In this document: piece after piece, positions 54,597-63,807 of the stretch
Layout of the letters: every line of letters begins with the position of its first letter
How positions within the stretch are numbered: position 1 is the stretch's first letter
Assembly: GCA_020853885.1 (NCBI GenBank)
Contig: JADYXZ010000018.1
Location: 62,001-126,000 of the forward strand
Source: Bradyrhizobiaceae bacterium
GTDB taxonomy: Bacteria; Pseudomonadota; Alphaproteobacteria; Rhizobiales; Xanthobacteraceae
Direction: 5' to 3'
Length of the DNA stretch: 64,000 nucleotides
The notes under the pieces: generated by a model
Told to the model about the DNA's origin: nothing
The model's input: only the letters and a program-made list of their open reading frames with translations
Databases searched by the model: none
Made by a program: the position numbers and the translations under genes

Positions 54597-54606
54597 GTAA
54601 GTAACA

Positions 54607-55344
54607 ATGGAATGGAGCGACGAGGGTATCATTCTCGGCGTGCGCCGGCACGGGGAGACGAGCGCAATCGTCGAGTTGATGACGCCGGGGCGCGGCCGGC
54701 ACCTCGGACTCGTGCGCGGCGGCGTCTCGCGGCGGGTGCGGCCCTATCTGCAGCCCGGCAACAGCGTGCGCGCGATCTGGCGGGCGCGGCTCGACGAGCA
54801 TCTCGGCAACTATACGATCGAGGCGACGGCGCTGCGCGCCGACCGGCTGATGGCGTCGGCAGCGGCAAGCTATTGCATGCAGACGCTGGCGGCGCATCTG
54901 CGGCTGCTGCCGGAGCGCGATCCGCACGCGGCGCTTTACGAGGCGCTTTGCCTGATCGTTGATCATCTGGACGAGCCGGCAATCGCGGCGCCCTTGCTCG
55001 TGCGCTTCGAACTTCAACTGCTCGCGGAACTCGGGTTCGGCCTTGATCTCGGGGAGTGCGCTGCGACCGGGGACGAGAACGAACTCATCTACGTCTCGCC
55101 GAAATCGGGGCGCGCGGTCTCGCGGGCGGCGGGCGAGCCGTGGAAGGAGCATTTGCTGGCGCTGCCGGCGTTCCTGAGCGGCAACGGCCTGCTCGCGAGC
55201 CCGGATGACGTTGCGGCGGGTTTTGCGCTGACAGAGTTCTTCCTGCGGCGGCGAGTGTACGAGGCGCGCGGTCTGTCCATCCCCGAGGCACGGGCCGCGT
55301 TTCTTGCTTCGCTGGCGCGGGCGAATGCAGTGGCCTCATGCTGA
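54607..55344 (+). CDS. recO: DNA repair protein RecO
   Basis: A 245-residue protein of the RecFOR pathway that loads RecA on gaps. OB-fold start [39 protein letters not shown], then [24 protein letters not shown] and the helical C-terminal domain with [21 protein letters not shown]. The stop codon lies inside a degenerate palindromic repeat. Same strand as era, with a repeat in between. Confidence 0.96.
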   Translation: MEWSDEGIILGVRRHGETSAIVELMTPGRGRHLGLVRGGVSRRVRPYLQPGNSVRAIWRARLDEHLGNYTIEATALRADRLMASAAASYCMQTLAAHLRLLPERDPHAALYEALCLIVDHLDEPAIAAPLLVRFELQLLAELGFGLDLGECAATGDENELIYVSPKSGRAVSRAAGEPWKEHLLALPAFLSGNGLLASPDDVAAGFALTEFFLRRRVYEARGLSIPEARAAFLASLARANAVASC

Positions 55345-55380
55345 GGAGCCGGCGAAGCCAGCGTTCCGAAGGATGGGGCC
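55334..55380. repeat. Degenerate copy of the CCTCATCCTTCGAGACG repeat family, copy 3
   Basis: CCTCATGCTGAGGAGCCGG-cgaag-CCAGCGTTCCGAAGG resembles the copies at 6816 and 11450 read on the other strand, with several changes. It overlaps the end of recO and marks the left edge of a GC-poor islet. Confidence 0.55.
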
Positions 55381-55447
55381 GGATGGGTTAACCTGATCGA
55401 TCTCGTAGGAATGGTGATTATTCCAGAAAGGTACGATTGAGGCTCTT

Positions 55448-56071
55448 ATGGGAAAACGCATGAGACAGCCGACCAAGTTTCGATCGACCTTTAAAGATGC
55501 TCAAGAGGTTTGCGATCTGATCGGACGACGTGAAACAGAGAAAAAAGCCAAGCCGACATCAGATCGGGTTCAAAGGGAAGAAGCCTATGAAGCAGGACAA
55601 AATCTTCTTCTGGGCTTAAACGTAAGGGCTAGTCTCCGTTGTATTTATCGTTGGAAGCTTGGGTCGTTCGTTCGGCGATTCAAGTGGGTGAAAATATTCC
55701 CTGATAACGTTTCTGATCAGATGTTGGATAACGCTGTTTCACTTGCTCGAAAAGCAATTGAAAATTCAAACGACAAGGATTCAGTGCGCGAAGCTCTGGA
55801 AGCGCTTACTGCTATTCGAGGTGTGCGGGTGCCTGTTGCATCCGCATTTCTGATGGCCATGGATCCAAAACGGTTCACAATAATAGATAGGCAGGCTTAC
55901 AAAGCTTTGGGCGTGGAGTTTCGCGACGGCATTCTCGACTATCTCGAATATCTTTGGTTCTGCCGCCGGGAAGCGGAAAGGCTACGCGTGACTTTAGAAG
56001 AGCATGATCGAGCATTATGGCAGCGTGGAGTAGAGTTGGGACGACTCAAACGCGGCCAAAACCTAAACTGA
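55448..56071 (+). CDS. Hypothetical protein with helix-hairpin-helix/glycosylase-like segment, GC-poor islet
   Basis: A 207-residue basic protein I do not recognise by name. LEALTAIRGVRVPVASAFLMAMDPKRFTIIDRQAYKALG (residues about 115-155) resembles the helix-hairpin-helix plus aspartate segment of HhH-GPD DNA glycosylases (LxxIxGVGxxxA...PxxFxIID). KLGSFVRRFKWVKIFPDN and ALEALT precede it. The gene is clearly less GC-rich than recO and parC on either side and looks transferred. Function unknown; DNA binding is a guess. Confidence 0.7.
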   Translation: MGKRMRQPTKFRSTFKDAQEVCDLIGRRETEKKAKPTSDRVQREEAYEAGQNLLLGLNVRASLRCIYRWKLGSFVRRFKWVKIFPDNVSDQMLDNAVSLARKAIENSNDKDSVREALEALTAIRGVRVPVASAFLMAMDPKRFTIIDRQAYKALGVEFRDGILDYLEYLWFCRREAERLRVTLEEHDRALWQRGVELGRLKRGQNLN

Positions 56072-56123
56072 AATACTAGGGCTTGCACTTGTTCTTCGAT
56101 TAACCGTTCTCTACGAGTAAATT

Positions 56124-58379
56124 ATGGGCAAACGAGTGATTCCCCCTGCATCCGACCCCAACAAGGGCGTCGAGATCGTCGAGCTGAAAGAGGCGCTCGA
56201 GGAGCGTTATCTCGCCTATGCGCTCTCGACGATCATGCACCGCGCGCTGCCGGACGCGCGCGACGGGCTGAAGCCGGTGCATCGCCGCATTCTCTACGGC
56301 ATGCGGCTGCTGCGGCTCGATCCGGGCGGCGCGTTCAAGAAGTCGGCGAAGATCGTCGGCGACGTGATGGGCAATTTCCATCCACACGGCGACCAGGCGA
56401 TCTATGACGCGCTCGTGCGGCTCGCGCAGGATTTTTCCTCGCGTTATCCGCTGGTGGACGGGCAGGGCAATTTCGGCAACGTCGACGGCGACAACGCTGC
56501 CGCCTACCGCTACACGGAGGCACGGCTCACCGACACGGCGCGGCTGCTGCTCGAAGGCATCGACGAGGACGCGGTCGATTTCCGTCCGAACTACGACGGC
56601 CAGTCGAATGAACCCGTCGTGCTGCCGGCGGCGTTTCCCAATCTTCTTGCCAACGGCTCGACCGGGATCGCGGTTGGTATGGCGACGTCGATCCCGCCGC
56701 ACAATGCGGCCGAGCTCCTCGACGCCGCGCTCTATCTGATCGAGAAACCGAAGGCGAAGACGACCGAGCTTCTGAAATTCGTCAAGGGGCCGGACTTCCC
56801 GACCGGCGGCATCATCGTCGACGACAAGGCGACGATCCGCGAGGCCTACAATACCGGGCGCGGCTCGTTCCGCGTGCGCGCGCGCTGGGACAAGGAAGAA
56901 ACGGGCCGCGGCACCTGGGTCGCCGTCGTCACGCAAATCCCCTATCTCGTGCCGAAGGCGCGGCTGATCGAGAAGATCGCCGACCTCATCAACGAGAAGA
57001 AGCTACCGCTCGTCGCCGACGTGCGCGACGAGTCGGCGGAGACCGTCCGTATCGTGATCGAGCCGCGCTCGCGCTCGGTCGACGGCGATGTGATGATGGA
57101 GCAGCTCTTCAAGTTTACGGAGCTCGAGAGCCGCTTTCCGCTCAACCTCAATGTGCTTACCAACGGGCAGGTGCCGAAAGTCGTCGGCCTTGCCGAGGTG
57201 TTGAAAGAGTGGCTCGACCACCGGCGCACGGTACTGCAGCGGCGTACGCGTTTCCGGCTCGCCGAGATCAAGCACCGGCTGGAGGTGCTCGGCGGCCTCT
57301 TGGTCGCCTATCTCAACCTCGACCTCGTCATCAAGATCATCCGCACGGAGGACGAGCCCAAGCCGGTGCTGATGAAACGCTTCAAGCTCACGGACGTGCA
57401 GGCGGACGCGATCCTCAACATGCGGCTCCGCAACCTGCGCAAGCTCGAAGAGATGGAGATCAAGAGCGAGCACAAGTCGCTCACCGAGGAGCAGAAGACG
57501 CTTGAGAAGCTGATGGCGTCGCCCGCGCAGCAGTGGAAGAAGGTGGCGGGCGAGATCAAGGATGTGCGCGAGAAGTACGGGCCGACCACGGCGATCGGCA
57601 AGCGGCGCACGCATTTCGAGAAGGCGCCGGACGCGGAGATCACGGCAGCCGTCGAAGAGGCGCTGGTCGAGCGCGAGCCGATCACGGTCGTGGTGTCGGA
57701 GAAGGGTTGGATCCGGGCGTTGCGCGGGCACCAACAGGACGTGTCGAACCTCTCCTATAAGGGCGACGACGGGCTGAAGCTGTCGTTTTTCGCGGAGACG
57801 ACGTCGAAGCTCTTGGTCTTCGCGAGCAACGGCCGCTTCTATACGATCGATGCGGCGAAGCTGCCGGGCGGGCGCGGCTACGGCGAGCCGATCCGGCTCT
57901 ATATCGACCTCGACCAGACCGGCGACGTGATCGACGTGCGGCCGTACGTGGGCAAGCGCAAGTTCATCGTGGCGTCGCACTCGAGCAACGGGTTCATCGT
58001 CAACGAGGACGACGTGCTCGGCACCACCCGCAAGGGCAAGCAGGTGCTGAACGTGAAGGCGCCGGATCGCGCGGTGGCGATCACGCTCGCCGAGGGCGAC
58101 ACGGTCGCGACGATCGGCGACAACCGGAAAATGGTGATCTTCCCGCTCTCCGAACTGCCGGAGATGGGGCGCGGGCGCGGCGTGCGGCTGCAGCGTTACA
58201 AGGAAGGCGGGCTTTCGGACGTTTCCGTTTTTCGTCTCGACGACGGCATGACCTGGGTCGATACGGCCGGTCGCAGCTTCACGCTTGCGAAAAAGGAACT
58301 TGCCGACTGGCGCGGCAAGCGCGCCGACGCCGGCCGCCTCGCGCCGAAGGGATTTCCGAAGTCCAACAGGTTCCGCTGA
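56124..58379 (+). CDS. parC: DNA topoisomerase IV subunit A
   Basis: A 751-residue type II topoisomerase subunit that decatenates daughter chromosomes. [33 protein letters not shown] begins the breakage domain, [20 protein letters not shown] follows, and the catalytic tyrosine lies in [13 protein letters not shown] near residue 129. The C-terminal beta-propeller lacks a GyrA box (QRRGGKG), supporting ParC over GyrA. ParE is not in the window. Confidence 0.95.
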   Translation: MGKRVIPPASDPNKGVEIVELKEALEERYLAYALSTIMHRALPDARDGLKPVHRRILYGMRLLRLDPGGAFKKSAKIVGDVMGNFHPHGDQAIYDALVRLAQDFSSRYPLVDGQGNFGNVDGDNAAAYRYTEARLTDTARLLLEGIDEDAVDFRPNYDGQSNEPVVLPAAFPNLLANGSTGIAVGMATSIPPHNAAELLDAALYLIEKPKAKTTELLKFVKGPDFPTGGIIVDDKATIREAYNTGRGSFRVRARWDKEETGRGTWVAVVTQIPYLVPKARLIEKIADLINEKKLPLVADVRDESAETVRIVIEPRSRSVDGDVMMEQLFKFTELESRFPLNLNVLTNGQVPKVVGLAEVLKEWLDHRRTVLQRRTRFRLAEIKHRLEVLGGLLVAYLNLDLVIKIIRTEDEPKPVLMKRFKLTDVQADAILNMRLRNLRKLEEMEIKSEHKSLTEEQKTLEKLMASPAQQWKKVAGEIKDVREKYGPTTAIGKRRTHFEKAPDAEITAAVEEALVEREPITVVVSEKGWIRALRGHQQDVSNLSYKGDDGLKLSFFAETTSKLLVFASNGRFYTIDAAKLPGGRGYGEPIRLYIDLDQTGDVIDVRPYVGKRKFIVASHSSNGFIVNEDDVLGTTRKGKQVLNVKAPDRAVAITLAEGDTVATIGDNRKMVIFPLSELPEMGRGRGVRLQRYKEGGLSDVSVFRLDDGMTWVDTAGRSFTLAKKELADWRGKRADAGRLAPKGFPKSNRFR

Positions 58380-58384
58380 TCGCG

Positions 58385-59581
58385 CTATCTGCCGAGGATC
58401 ACGCGATGGAATTCCGGTGCGTGGCGTGATGCGCCGATCAGCATCTCGTTCTCTTCGAGGATCACGAGATCGTAGTCGCGCACCGGCTCGATATCGCCCG
58501 GCTTGAGATTCTTTCGCACGGTCTTCATGCCCGGTCCCGCGTGGAAGCTCCGATACAGATAGTTGTACCGTTCCAGGCGAAGCAGGCAGCCTTCTTCCAG
58601 CAGAACGCGACCGAATTCGCCGGTGAAACTGCCGCCGATGAGCGCGACTTTGGTGCTTGCGCTGCCAAACTCGCTGCATGGCCGCTTCATCCGGTAGTGG
58701 ACGACGGGCGTCGAGTAGCGGGGGCGTGCGAACATCAAATTCACGAGATCGAAAAGGTCCGTGTCCTCGCCCTTGGGGCGGTCGGTAATTTCATAGGTCC
58801 AGGCGAGCCGGCGGGCGAAGTCCGGCCCCTTCAGGCGGTTGAGATCGACGATCAGCCGGTCGACGGCGTGAGCAACGCCAAGCTGATTCCAGTGGACGCC
58901 GCCCATTGGAAACAGGTCGACTTCGTAGCGGCCCTTCAGGCCATGGGTGAGGCTTGCCAGGTCCAGTACGCGGACGCCCGCTTCGGTGAGCATCCGATTG
59001 TAGAGCGGCAGGTGTTCCCGGCGGTCTTGCTCGCGACTCGGGCAATGGACGAGAGAGATGAATTTCTCCGGCAGATGCGCGACCTTTGACGGGGTGATGA
59101 CGTAGAGGAACGTCTTGCCGCGGGCTTCATAGAAGTCCTGCAGTTCCTTCAATTTGGGGATCCAAGTGGACGCTCTTTCGCGCAGTGCGTCGAGGTCGCG
59201 CGAGCAATATTCGTCGAGATAGGGCTTTTCGATGAGGTGACCGTCGGCGCCTTCGATCACGCCGGGTGCACCGTAGATGCCGAACAGGCGCTTGCGGGAG
59301 CTGTTGCTGAAGCGAATCAGGAGCGGCCGCGCCGGATTGGCCTCGGTGATCGCGTCGCTGATCGCACGCTGGAGGCTGCCGTCGGCCAGCGCCTTGAGGC
59401 TCCAATCGATCGGTTCGCGGGCTTCGGTGACGCCGCGCAGGCGCGGTCCGAAGGCGACGATCAGCTTCGGCGCGTAGGCCGCGATTGCCAGATTCCAAAG
59501 CGTGAGCAGCGGAAGGAGCAGGAGCGCCGCGATCATCAGGTGGCGTAGGGATACAAGGCCGGTCAGGTTCGCAGCGTGCAT
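58385..59581 (-). CDS. AlgX/AlgJ-like SGNH-type O-acetyltransferase
   Basis: A 398-residue membrane-anchored protein with one N-terminal span (MIAALLLLPLLTLWNLAIAAYAP) and an extracytoplasmic SGNH-like domain: KTFLYVITPSKVAHLPE, the His-bearing GGVHWNQLGVAHAVDRLI near residue 235, and the nucleophile segment VALIGGSFTGEFGRVLL near residue 311. It lies one base after the MBOAT gene, a pair that acetylates exported polysaccharides or cell-wall polymers in other bacteria. No polysaccharide synthase genes are next to it. Confidence 0.85.
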   Translation of the reverse strand: MHAANLTGLVSLRHLMIAALLLLPLLTLWNLAIAAYAPKLIVAFGPRLRGVTEAREPIDWSLKALADGSLQRAISDAITEANPARPLLIRFSNSSRKRLFGIYGAPGVIEGADGHLIEKPYLDEYCSRDLDALRERASTWIPKLKELQDFYEARGKTFLYVITPSKVAHLPEKFISLVHCPSREQDRREHLPLYNRMLTEAGVRVLDLASLTHGLKGRYEVDLFPMGGVHWNQLGVAHAVDRLIVDLNRLKGPDFARRLAWTYEITDRPKGEDTDLFDLVNLMFARPRYSTPVVHYRMKRPCSEFGSASTKVALIGGSFTGEFGRVLLEEGCLLRLERYNYLYRSFHAGPGMKTVRKNLKPGDIEPVRDYDLVILEENEMLIGASRHAPEFHRVILGR

Positions 59582-59582
59582 G

Positions 59583-61001
59583 TCAGAACCGGAAATAGAT
59601 GAACGGCTTGAAGGGAACGGCGAAGGCGCGGCCGCACGCCAGCACCCACAGCACGAGGATTGCCAGGGCGGCGAGGCCCTGCAGCAGCCTGCTTTCATTG
59701 TAGGCGCGCTGCAGGGGCGCAAACAGCGGCGTCGCCGGCAGCAGGCAGAGGAACAATCCGATTGCCAGCGTAAGCGGGACGTCAGCCTGCATGTCGACGT
59801 CGACCATGCGGGGCGACAAGCCCGCAAGCGCGCCGGTGAAGGCGGCAAGATGTTCGACGGAAGTGGTGCGGAAGATCGCCCAGCCGAAGGTGACGATCAG
59901 CAGGGTGATGACGGTCGCGCCAAAATTTCCGATGCGATCGAGGAACTTCAGCAGGAACATGCGATCGAGGCTGAGGAAGAGGCCGTTGTAGGCGCCCCAC
60001 AGCACGAAGTTCCAGCTTGCGCCGTGCCAGATGCCCGACGCGAGAAAGCAGATCCATAAATTGATATAGGTTCGGTATTCGCCGCTGCGATTGCCGCCGA
60101 GCGGGATGTAGAGATAGTCGCGGATCCAGGTGGCGAGCGAGATGTGCCAGCGTCGCCAGAACTCGGTGAGCGAGCGCGAAATGTAGGGCATGTTGAAGTT
60201 CTCGCGCAGCCGGAAGCCGAGCGTGCGCGCGAGGCCGATCGCCATGTCGGAATAGGCGGAGAAATCAAAGTAAATCTGCAAAGCGAAGCAGACGAGACCG
60301 ACGGCTGCATCTGTTGACGAGAGCGTTGTTGCGTCGGCGGCAAACACGCGGTCGGCGAAGGCGCCGAGCGGGTCGGCGAGCAGGATCTTCTTCGCCATGC
60401 CGCGGGCAGTACGCAGGAAGCCTTCCTGAAAATCCGTCCAGCCGACCTTTGCAGGGTCGGCGAACTGCCGCTCCATCTCGTGATATTTGAGAATGGGACC
60501 GGCGAGCAGCTTTGGAAACAGGAACACGAACAGGGAGTAATCCAGGATCGTGCACGCAGGCTTGGTCGTGCCGCGATAGACGTCGACGAGATAGGAAATC
60601 TTTTCGAACACAACGAAGGAAACGCCGATCGGCAGCGCGATCTGCAGGATCGGCAGTTGCGTTCCGGCAAGGGGGCCGAGCAGCAGATTCAGATTTTCGG
60701 CGAGGAAGCCAACGTACTTGTAGAAAACGAGGATGCCGAGGTTGAGAAGGATGCCGACGGTGATGAACGCGCGGCGCGCCGTCTGGCTCGAAGAGAGCGC
60801 CATGCGTTGCGACAACCAGTAGTCGACGGCGGTCGAGACGATGACGATTGGAACGAACAGCGGCTCGCCCCAGGTGTAGAAGGCGACGCTCGCGACGATG
60901 AGCGCGGATTTCTTCGCGGCAGCTCGATTGTTAATGGCGAGATAGAGCGCATAGAAGGCCGGTGCGACGAACAGCGCGAAGAACGGCTCGTAAAATAACA
61001 T
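59583..61001 (-). CDS. MBOAT family O-acyltransferase (AlgI-like)
   Basis: A 472-residue polytopic acyltransferase. Family segments are FFVAPAFYALYLAI, the DFSAYSDMAIGLARTLGF motif near residue 245, NMPYISRSLTEFWRRWHISLATWIRDYLYIPLGGNR near residue 270, and the catalytic histidine in SGIWHGASWNFVLWGAYNGLFL near residue 320. It would pass acyl groups across the inner membrane to the AlgX-like partner encoded one base downstream. Confidence 0.95.
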   Translation of the reverse strand: MLFYEPFFALFVAPAFYALYLAINNRAAAKKSALIVASVAFYTWGEPLFVPIVIVSTAVDYWLSQRMALSSSQTARRAFITVGILLNLGILVFYKYVGFLAENLNLLLGPLAGTQLPILQIALPIGVSFVVFEKISYLVDVYRGTTKPACTILDYSLFVFLFPKLLAGPILKYHEMERQFADPAKVGWTDFQEGFLRTARGMAKKILLADPLGAFADRVFAADATTLSSTDAAVGLVCFALQIYFDFSAYSDMAIGLARTLGFRLRENFNMPYISRSLTEFWRRWHISLATWIRDYLYIPLGGNRSGEYRTYINLWICFLASGIWHGASWNFVLWGAYNGLFLSLDRMFLLKFLDRIGNFGATVITLLIVTFGWAIFRTTSVEHLAAFTGALAGLSPRMVDVDMQADVPLTLAIGLFLCLLPATPLFAPLQRAYNESRLLQGLAALAILVLWVLACGRAFAVPFKPFIYFRF

Positions 61002-61131
61002 GACCCGCTACGCCCCGCCGCCGCTTCCCCTCAGGCAGGCAGCGATCGCCGCGAGCCGATCCGTGTTCATTAATGGAGGAAGCAGCGAACGTCTATCGGC
61101 GAAAACGAAGGCGCGTTTCGATCGAAGCAAC

Positions 61132-61881
61132 CTATGCTTCGACCCTGATCCACCCTTCGTGCATCAACCGCTCCTGCGGCAGGAAGCGGCGCTTGTAGTC
61201 CATCTTGCTCGAGCCCTCGACCCAGTAGCCGAGATAGACGTAGGGCAGGCCCATCACCTGCGCGCGCGCGATATGGTCGAGGATGATGTAGGTGCCGAGC
61301 GAGCGGCCGCGCTGATCCGGATCGTAGAACGAATAGACCATCGACAGGCCGTCAGAGAGAACGTCGGTGAGGGCGACCGCGAGCAGCGCGCCTTCGCCGC
61401 GGCCGGTGATGCGGCTGTCAATGTTCTTGCGGCGGTATTCAATCAGCTTGGTGCGGACGTGGCTGTCCTCCACCATCATAGAATAGTCGAGCACGCTCAT
61501 ATCGACCATGCCGCCGTCGGCATGGCGCGTGTCGAGATAGCTGCGGAAGAGGGAATATTGCTCGGCGGTCGGGGTGGGGGTGCGCTCGTGGCCGATCAGG
61601 TCGCGGTTGGCGCCGAGCACGCGGCGGAAGGTGCGCGTGTGGCGGAACTCCTCGACGAGGACGCGGACCGAAACGCACGCGCGGCAGCTATCGCAGGCGG
61701 GCCGATAAGCGATTGACTGCGAGCGGCGGAAGCCGCCGTGGGTCAGCAGGTCGTTCACGGCGGACGCACGCTCGCCGACGAGATGGGTGAACACCTTCCG
61801 CTCGAGCTTTCCGGGCAGGTACGGGCAGGCCGAAGGGCTCGTCAGGAAGAATTGCGGTGTATCGCGCGGTTGCTGGGTCAC
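61132..61881 (-). CDS. bpt: Aspartate/glutamate leucyltransferase (arginyltransferase family)
   Basis: A 249-residue aminoacyl-tRNA-protein transferase that adds leucine to N-terminal Asp/Glu and so marks proteins for ClpSAP degradation. The cysteine motifs CPYLPG near residue 19 and [12 protein letters not shown] near residue 64 are present, followed by [16 protein letters not shown] and the GNAT-like end [28 protein letters not shown]. The bacterial short form fits Bpt rather than eukaryotic ATE1. Confidence 0.93.
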   Translation of the reverse strand: MTQQPRDTPQFFLTSPSACPYLPGKLERKVFTHLVGERASAVNDLLTHGGFRRSQSIAYRPACDSCRACVSVRVLVEEFRHTRTFRRVLGANRDLIGHERTPTPTAEQYSLFRSYLDTRHADGGMVDMSVLDYSMMVEDSHVRTKLIEYRRKNIDSRITGRGEGALLAVALTDVLSDGLSMVYSFYDPDQRGRSLGTYIILDHIARAQVMGLPYVYLGYWVEGSSKMDYKRRFLPQERLMHEGWIRVEA

Positions 61882-61963
61882 GGCGGGCCGTCGGCTGGCA
61901 GATTCAACTCATAGAATTGCGCGCCGGGCGCGGATCGTCAAAGGGGTCTTGCGCCCCCGATCC

Positions 61964-62458
61964 TCAGGAGCGGCGCAGCGCCGCAGCACGGCGCTCGTTA
62001 TTGATGAGAACGGTTCCAGTCAGGAAGTCGTGCAGTAGCCGCCGACGGCGATTGAGGAGGCCGAGCAGCAGAATGAAGGGCGTCAGGGTGGTGGTGAGGA
62101 CCCAGAAGAAGATCACGTGCACGGCACCGAGCAGGAAATACATCCGCTCGCCGTTCCAGATGCGCAATTCGAGATCCATCATGCGCATGCCGATGGTGGC
62201 GGACTGCGGCGAGCCGAGGGTGGCGCCGGTATAGACGATCGCCCAGATCACGAAGATCGGCGAAAGCAGCCAGAATAGCAGCCAGCCGAGGCCGAGGGTC
62301 ACCAGCCCGAACACGAAAATGAAAAGGGCAAGGAGGATGATCGGGGCGACGATGATGAAGGCGTCGACCAGGAACGCGACGATGCGGCGGGCGAGCACGC
62401 CGTCGAACAGTTCGGGATTGCGGTCGGGGTCGAAGGCGTGCTGCAGCGGATCGTTCAT
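61964..62458 (-). CDS. RDD family membrane protein
   Basis: A 164-residue membrane protein with an RDD domain: ELFDGVLARRIVAFLVDAFIIVAPIILLALFIF gives the Arg-x-Asp-Asp-like pattern (RR...D), followed by TLGSPQSATIGMRMMDLELR and a third hydrophobic span. RDD proteins are small transporters or accessory membrane proteins with little known function. It lies between bpt and the threonine ammonia-lyase gene on the same strand. Confidence 0.85.
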   Translation of the reverse strand: MNDPLQHAFDPDRNPELFDGVLARRIVAFLVDAFIIVAPIILLALFIFVFGLVTLGLGWLLFWLLSPIFVIWAIVYTGATLGSPQSATIGMRMMDLELRIWNGERMYFLLGAVHVIFFWVLTTTLTPFILLLGLLNRRRRLLHDFLTGTVLINNERRAAALRRS

Positions 62459-62539
62459 GGTCGCGTCCTCTGGACCGGCGCCGGCTTTTTCGGGCGCAGG
62501 CCGCGGAAGATGGGGTGTCGCGCCGTCACTTGCAAGCGG

Positions 62540-63775
62540 TCACACCGGCTCGAAACCGCCCGCACCGGTATCGATGCGCTGCACGGCATAGCCGTTCTCG
62601 GCAAGCGCGCGTTCGATCGATTCGGCGTGCGCCCGGTCGCGCGTCTCGACGATGACGTCGATGCGGGCGCCGCGCGCTGGCATGTCGAGGAAGAGACGGC
62701 GATGGTGGACTTCGAGGATGTTCGCGCCGAGGGTTCCGAACAGCGTTGCGATCGTGCCGAGGGTGCCGGGGCGGTCCTGGATCGAGATGCGGTAGCCGAC
62801 GACGCGGTCGTCGCGCTCGAGCTCGCGCACCATGATGGAGGCGGCCATGCGCGGGTCGATATTGCCGCCGCTCAGCACGATGCCGACGCGGCGGCCGCGG
62901 AAGCGCTCTGGATCGGCGAGCACCGCTGCAAGGCCCGCGGCGCCCGCGCCTTCGGCCATGGTCTTCTGCAGCGTGAGAAACGTGTTCACCGCGCGCTCGA
63001 GCCAGACTTCCTCCGCGAGCACGACATCGGAGACGAGCTCCTTGACGATCGGCAGCGTGAGCTTGCCGACATTTTTGACGGCGATGCCTTCGGCAATGGT
63101 GGTGCCTTCGCAGGGTCGACTGGCGCCGTGCAGCGCGTTCCAGATGGAGGGAAAGAGCGCCGCCTCCACGCCGATGATCTCGATCTCCGGCTTCATTGCC
63201 TTGGCGGCGATCGCAATGCCGGAGATCAGGCCGCCGCCGCCGACCGGCACGACGAGGGTATCGAGCGCGGGGTCCTCTTCGAGGAATTCGAGTCCGATCG
63301 TGCCCTGTCCGGCGATGATTTTCGGATCGTCGTAGGGATGAACCAGCACCAGCCCGTCGTCGGCCGCGAACTTCAGGGCGCGCGCCTCGGCTTCGGCCAC
63401 GGTCTCGCCGTGCAGGACGACGCGGGCGCCGTGCGCCTCGGTGGCGGCGATCTTCACGAACGGCGTCGGTTCGGGCATCACAATCGTTGAGGCGATGCCG
63501 AGGCGCGTCGCATGATAGGCGACCGCCTGCGCGTGGTTGCCGGCGGACATGGCGACGACGCCGCGCTTCTTCTCAGCCTCGGTCAGGCTCGCGAGCTTGT
63601 TGAGGGCGCCGCGTTCCTTGAAGCTGCCGGTGGGCTGGAGGTTTTCGTACTTGATGCAGATTTCCGCGCCAGTGATGACGGAGAGGCGCGGCGAGGGCAG
63701 CGCGGGCGTCTCCAGCACATGGCCGAGGATGGTGCGACGTGCGGCCTCGATGTCGTCGAGGGATACGTTGCTCAT
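62540..63775 (-). CDS. ilvA: Threonine ammonia-lyase with ACT domain
   Basis: A 411-residue PLP enzyme that deaminates threonine (or serine) to 2-oxobutyrate for isoleucine synthesis. The PLP lysine is in LQPTGSFKERGALNKL near residue 53, SAGNHAQAVAYHATRLG near residue 79 and the phosphate-binding VPVGGGGLISG near residue 179. A C-terminal ACT domain (RPGTLGTIATLFGTLGANILEVHHRR) suggests feedback control. The single ACT domain and length also fit TdcB/serine-threonine dehydratases, so the biosynthetic name is tentative. Confidence 0.92.
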   Translation of the reverse strand: MSNVSLDDIEAARRTILGHVLETPALPSPRLSVITGAEICIKYENLQPTGSFKERGALNKLASLTEAEKKRGVVAMSAGNHAQAVAYHATRLGIASTIVMPEPTPFVKIAATEAHGARVVLHGETVAEAEARALKFAADDGLVLVHPYDDPKIIAGQGTIGLEFLEEDPALDTLVVPVGGGGLISGIAIAAKAMKPEIEIIGVEAALFPSIWNALHGASRPCEGTTIAEGIAVKNVGKLTLPIVKELVSDVVLAEEVWLERAVNTFLTLQKTMAEGAGAAGLAAVLADPERFRGRRVGIVLSGGNIDPRMAASIMVRELERDDRVVGYRISIQDRPGTLGTIATLFGTLGANILEVHHRRLFLDMPARGARIDVIVETRDRAHAESIERALAENGYAVQRIDTGAGGFEPV

Positions 63776-63807
63776 GGAAGCGCGCGCCTTTCCTGATGCG
63801 GGAGGTT

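Noticed and set aside
54495-54962. 155-residue frame between era and recO
   Set aside because: It begins within the palindromic repeat and continues out of frame through recO.
56124-58379. gyrA instead of parC
   Set aside because: The C-terminal domain lacks the QRRGGKG GyrA box and the length (751) fits the ParC class; parE is not visible to confirm.
57003-58679. 558-residue minus-strand frame opposite parC
   Set aside because: Shadow frame produced by codon bias of parC; no motifs.
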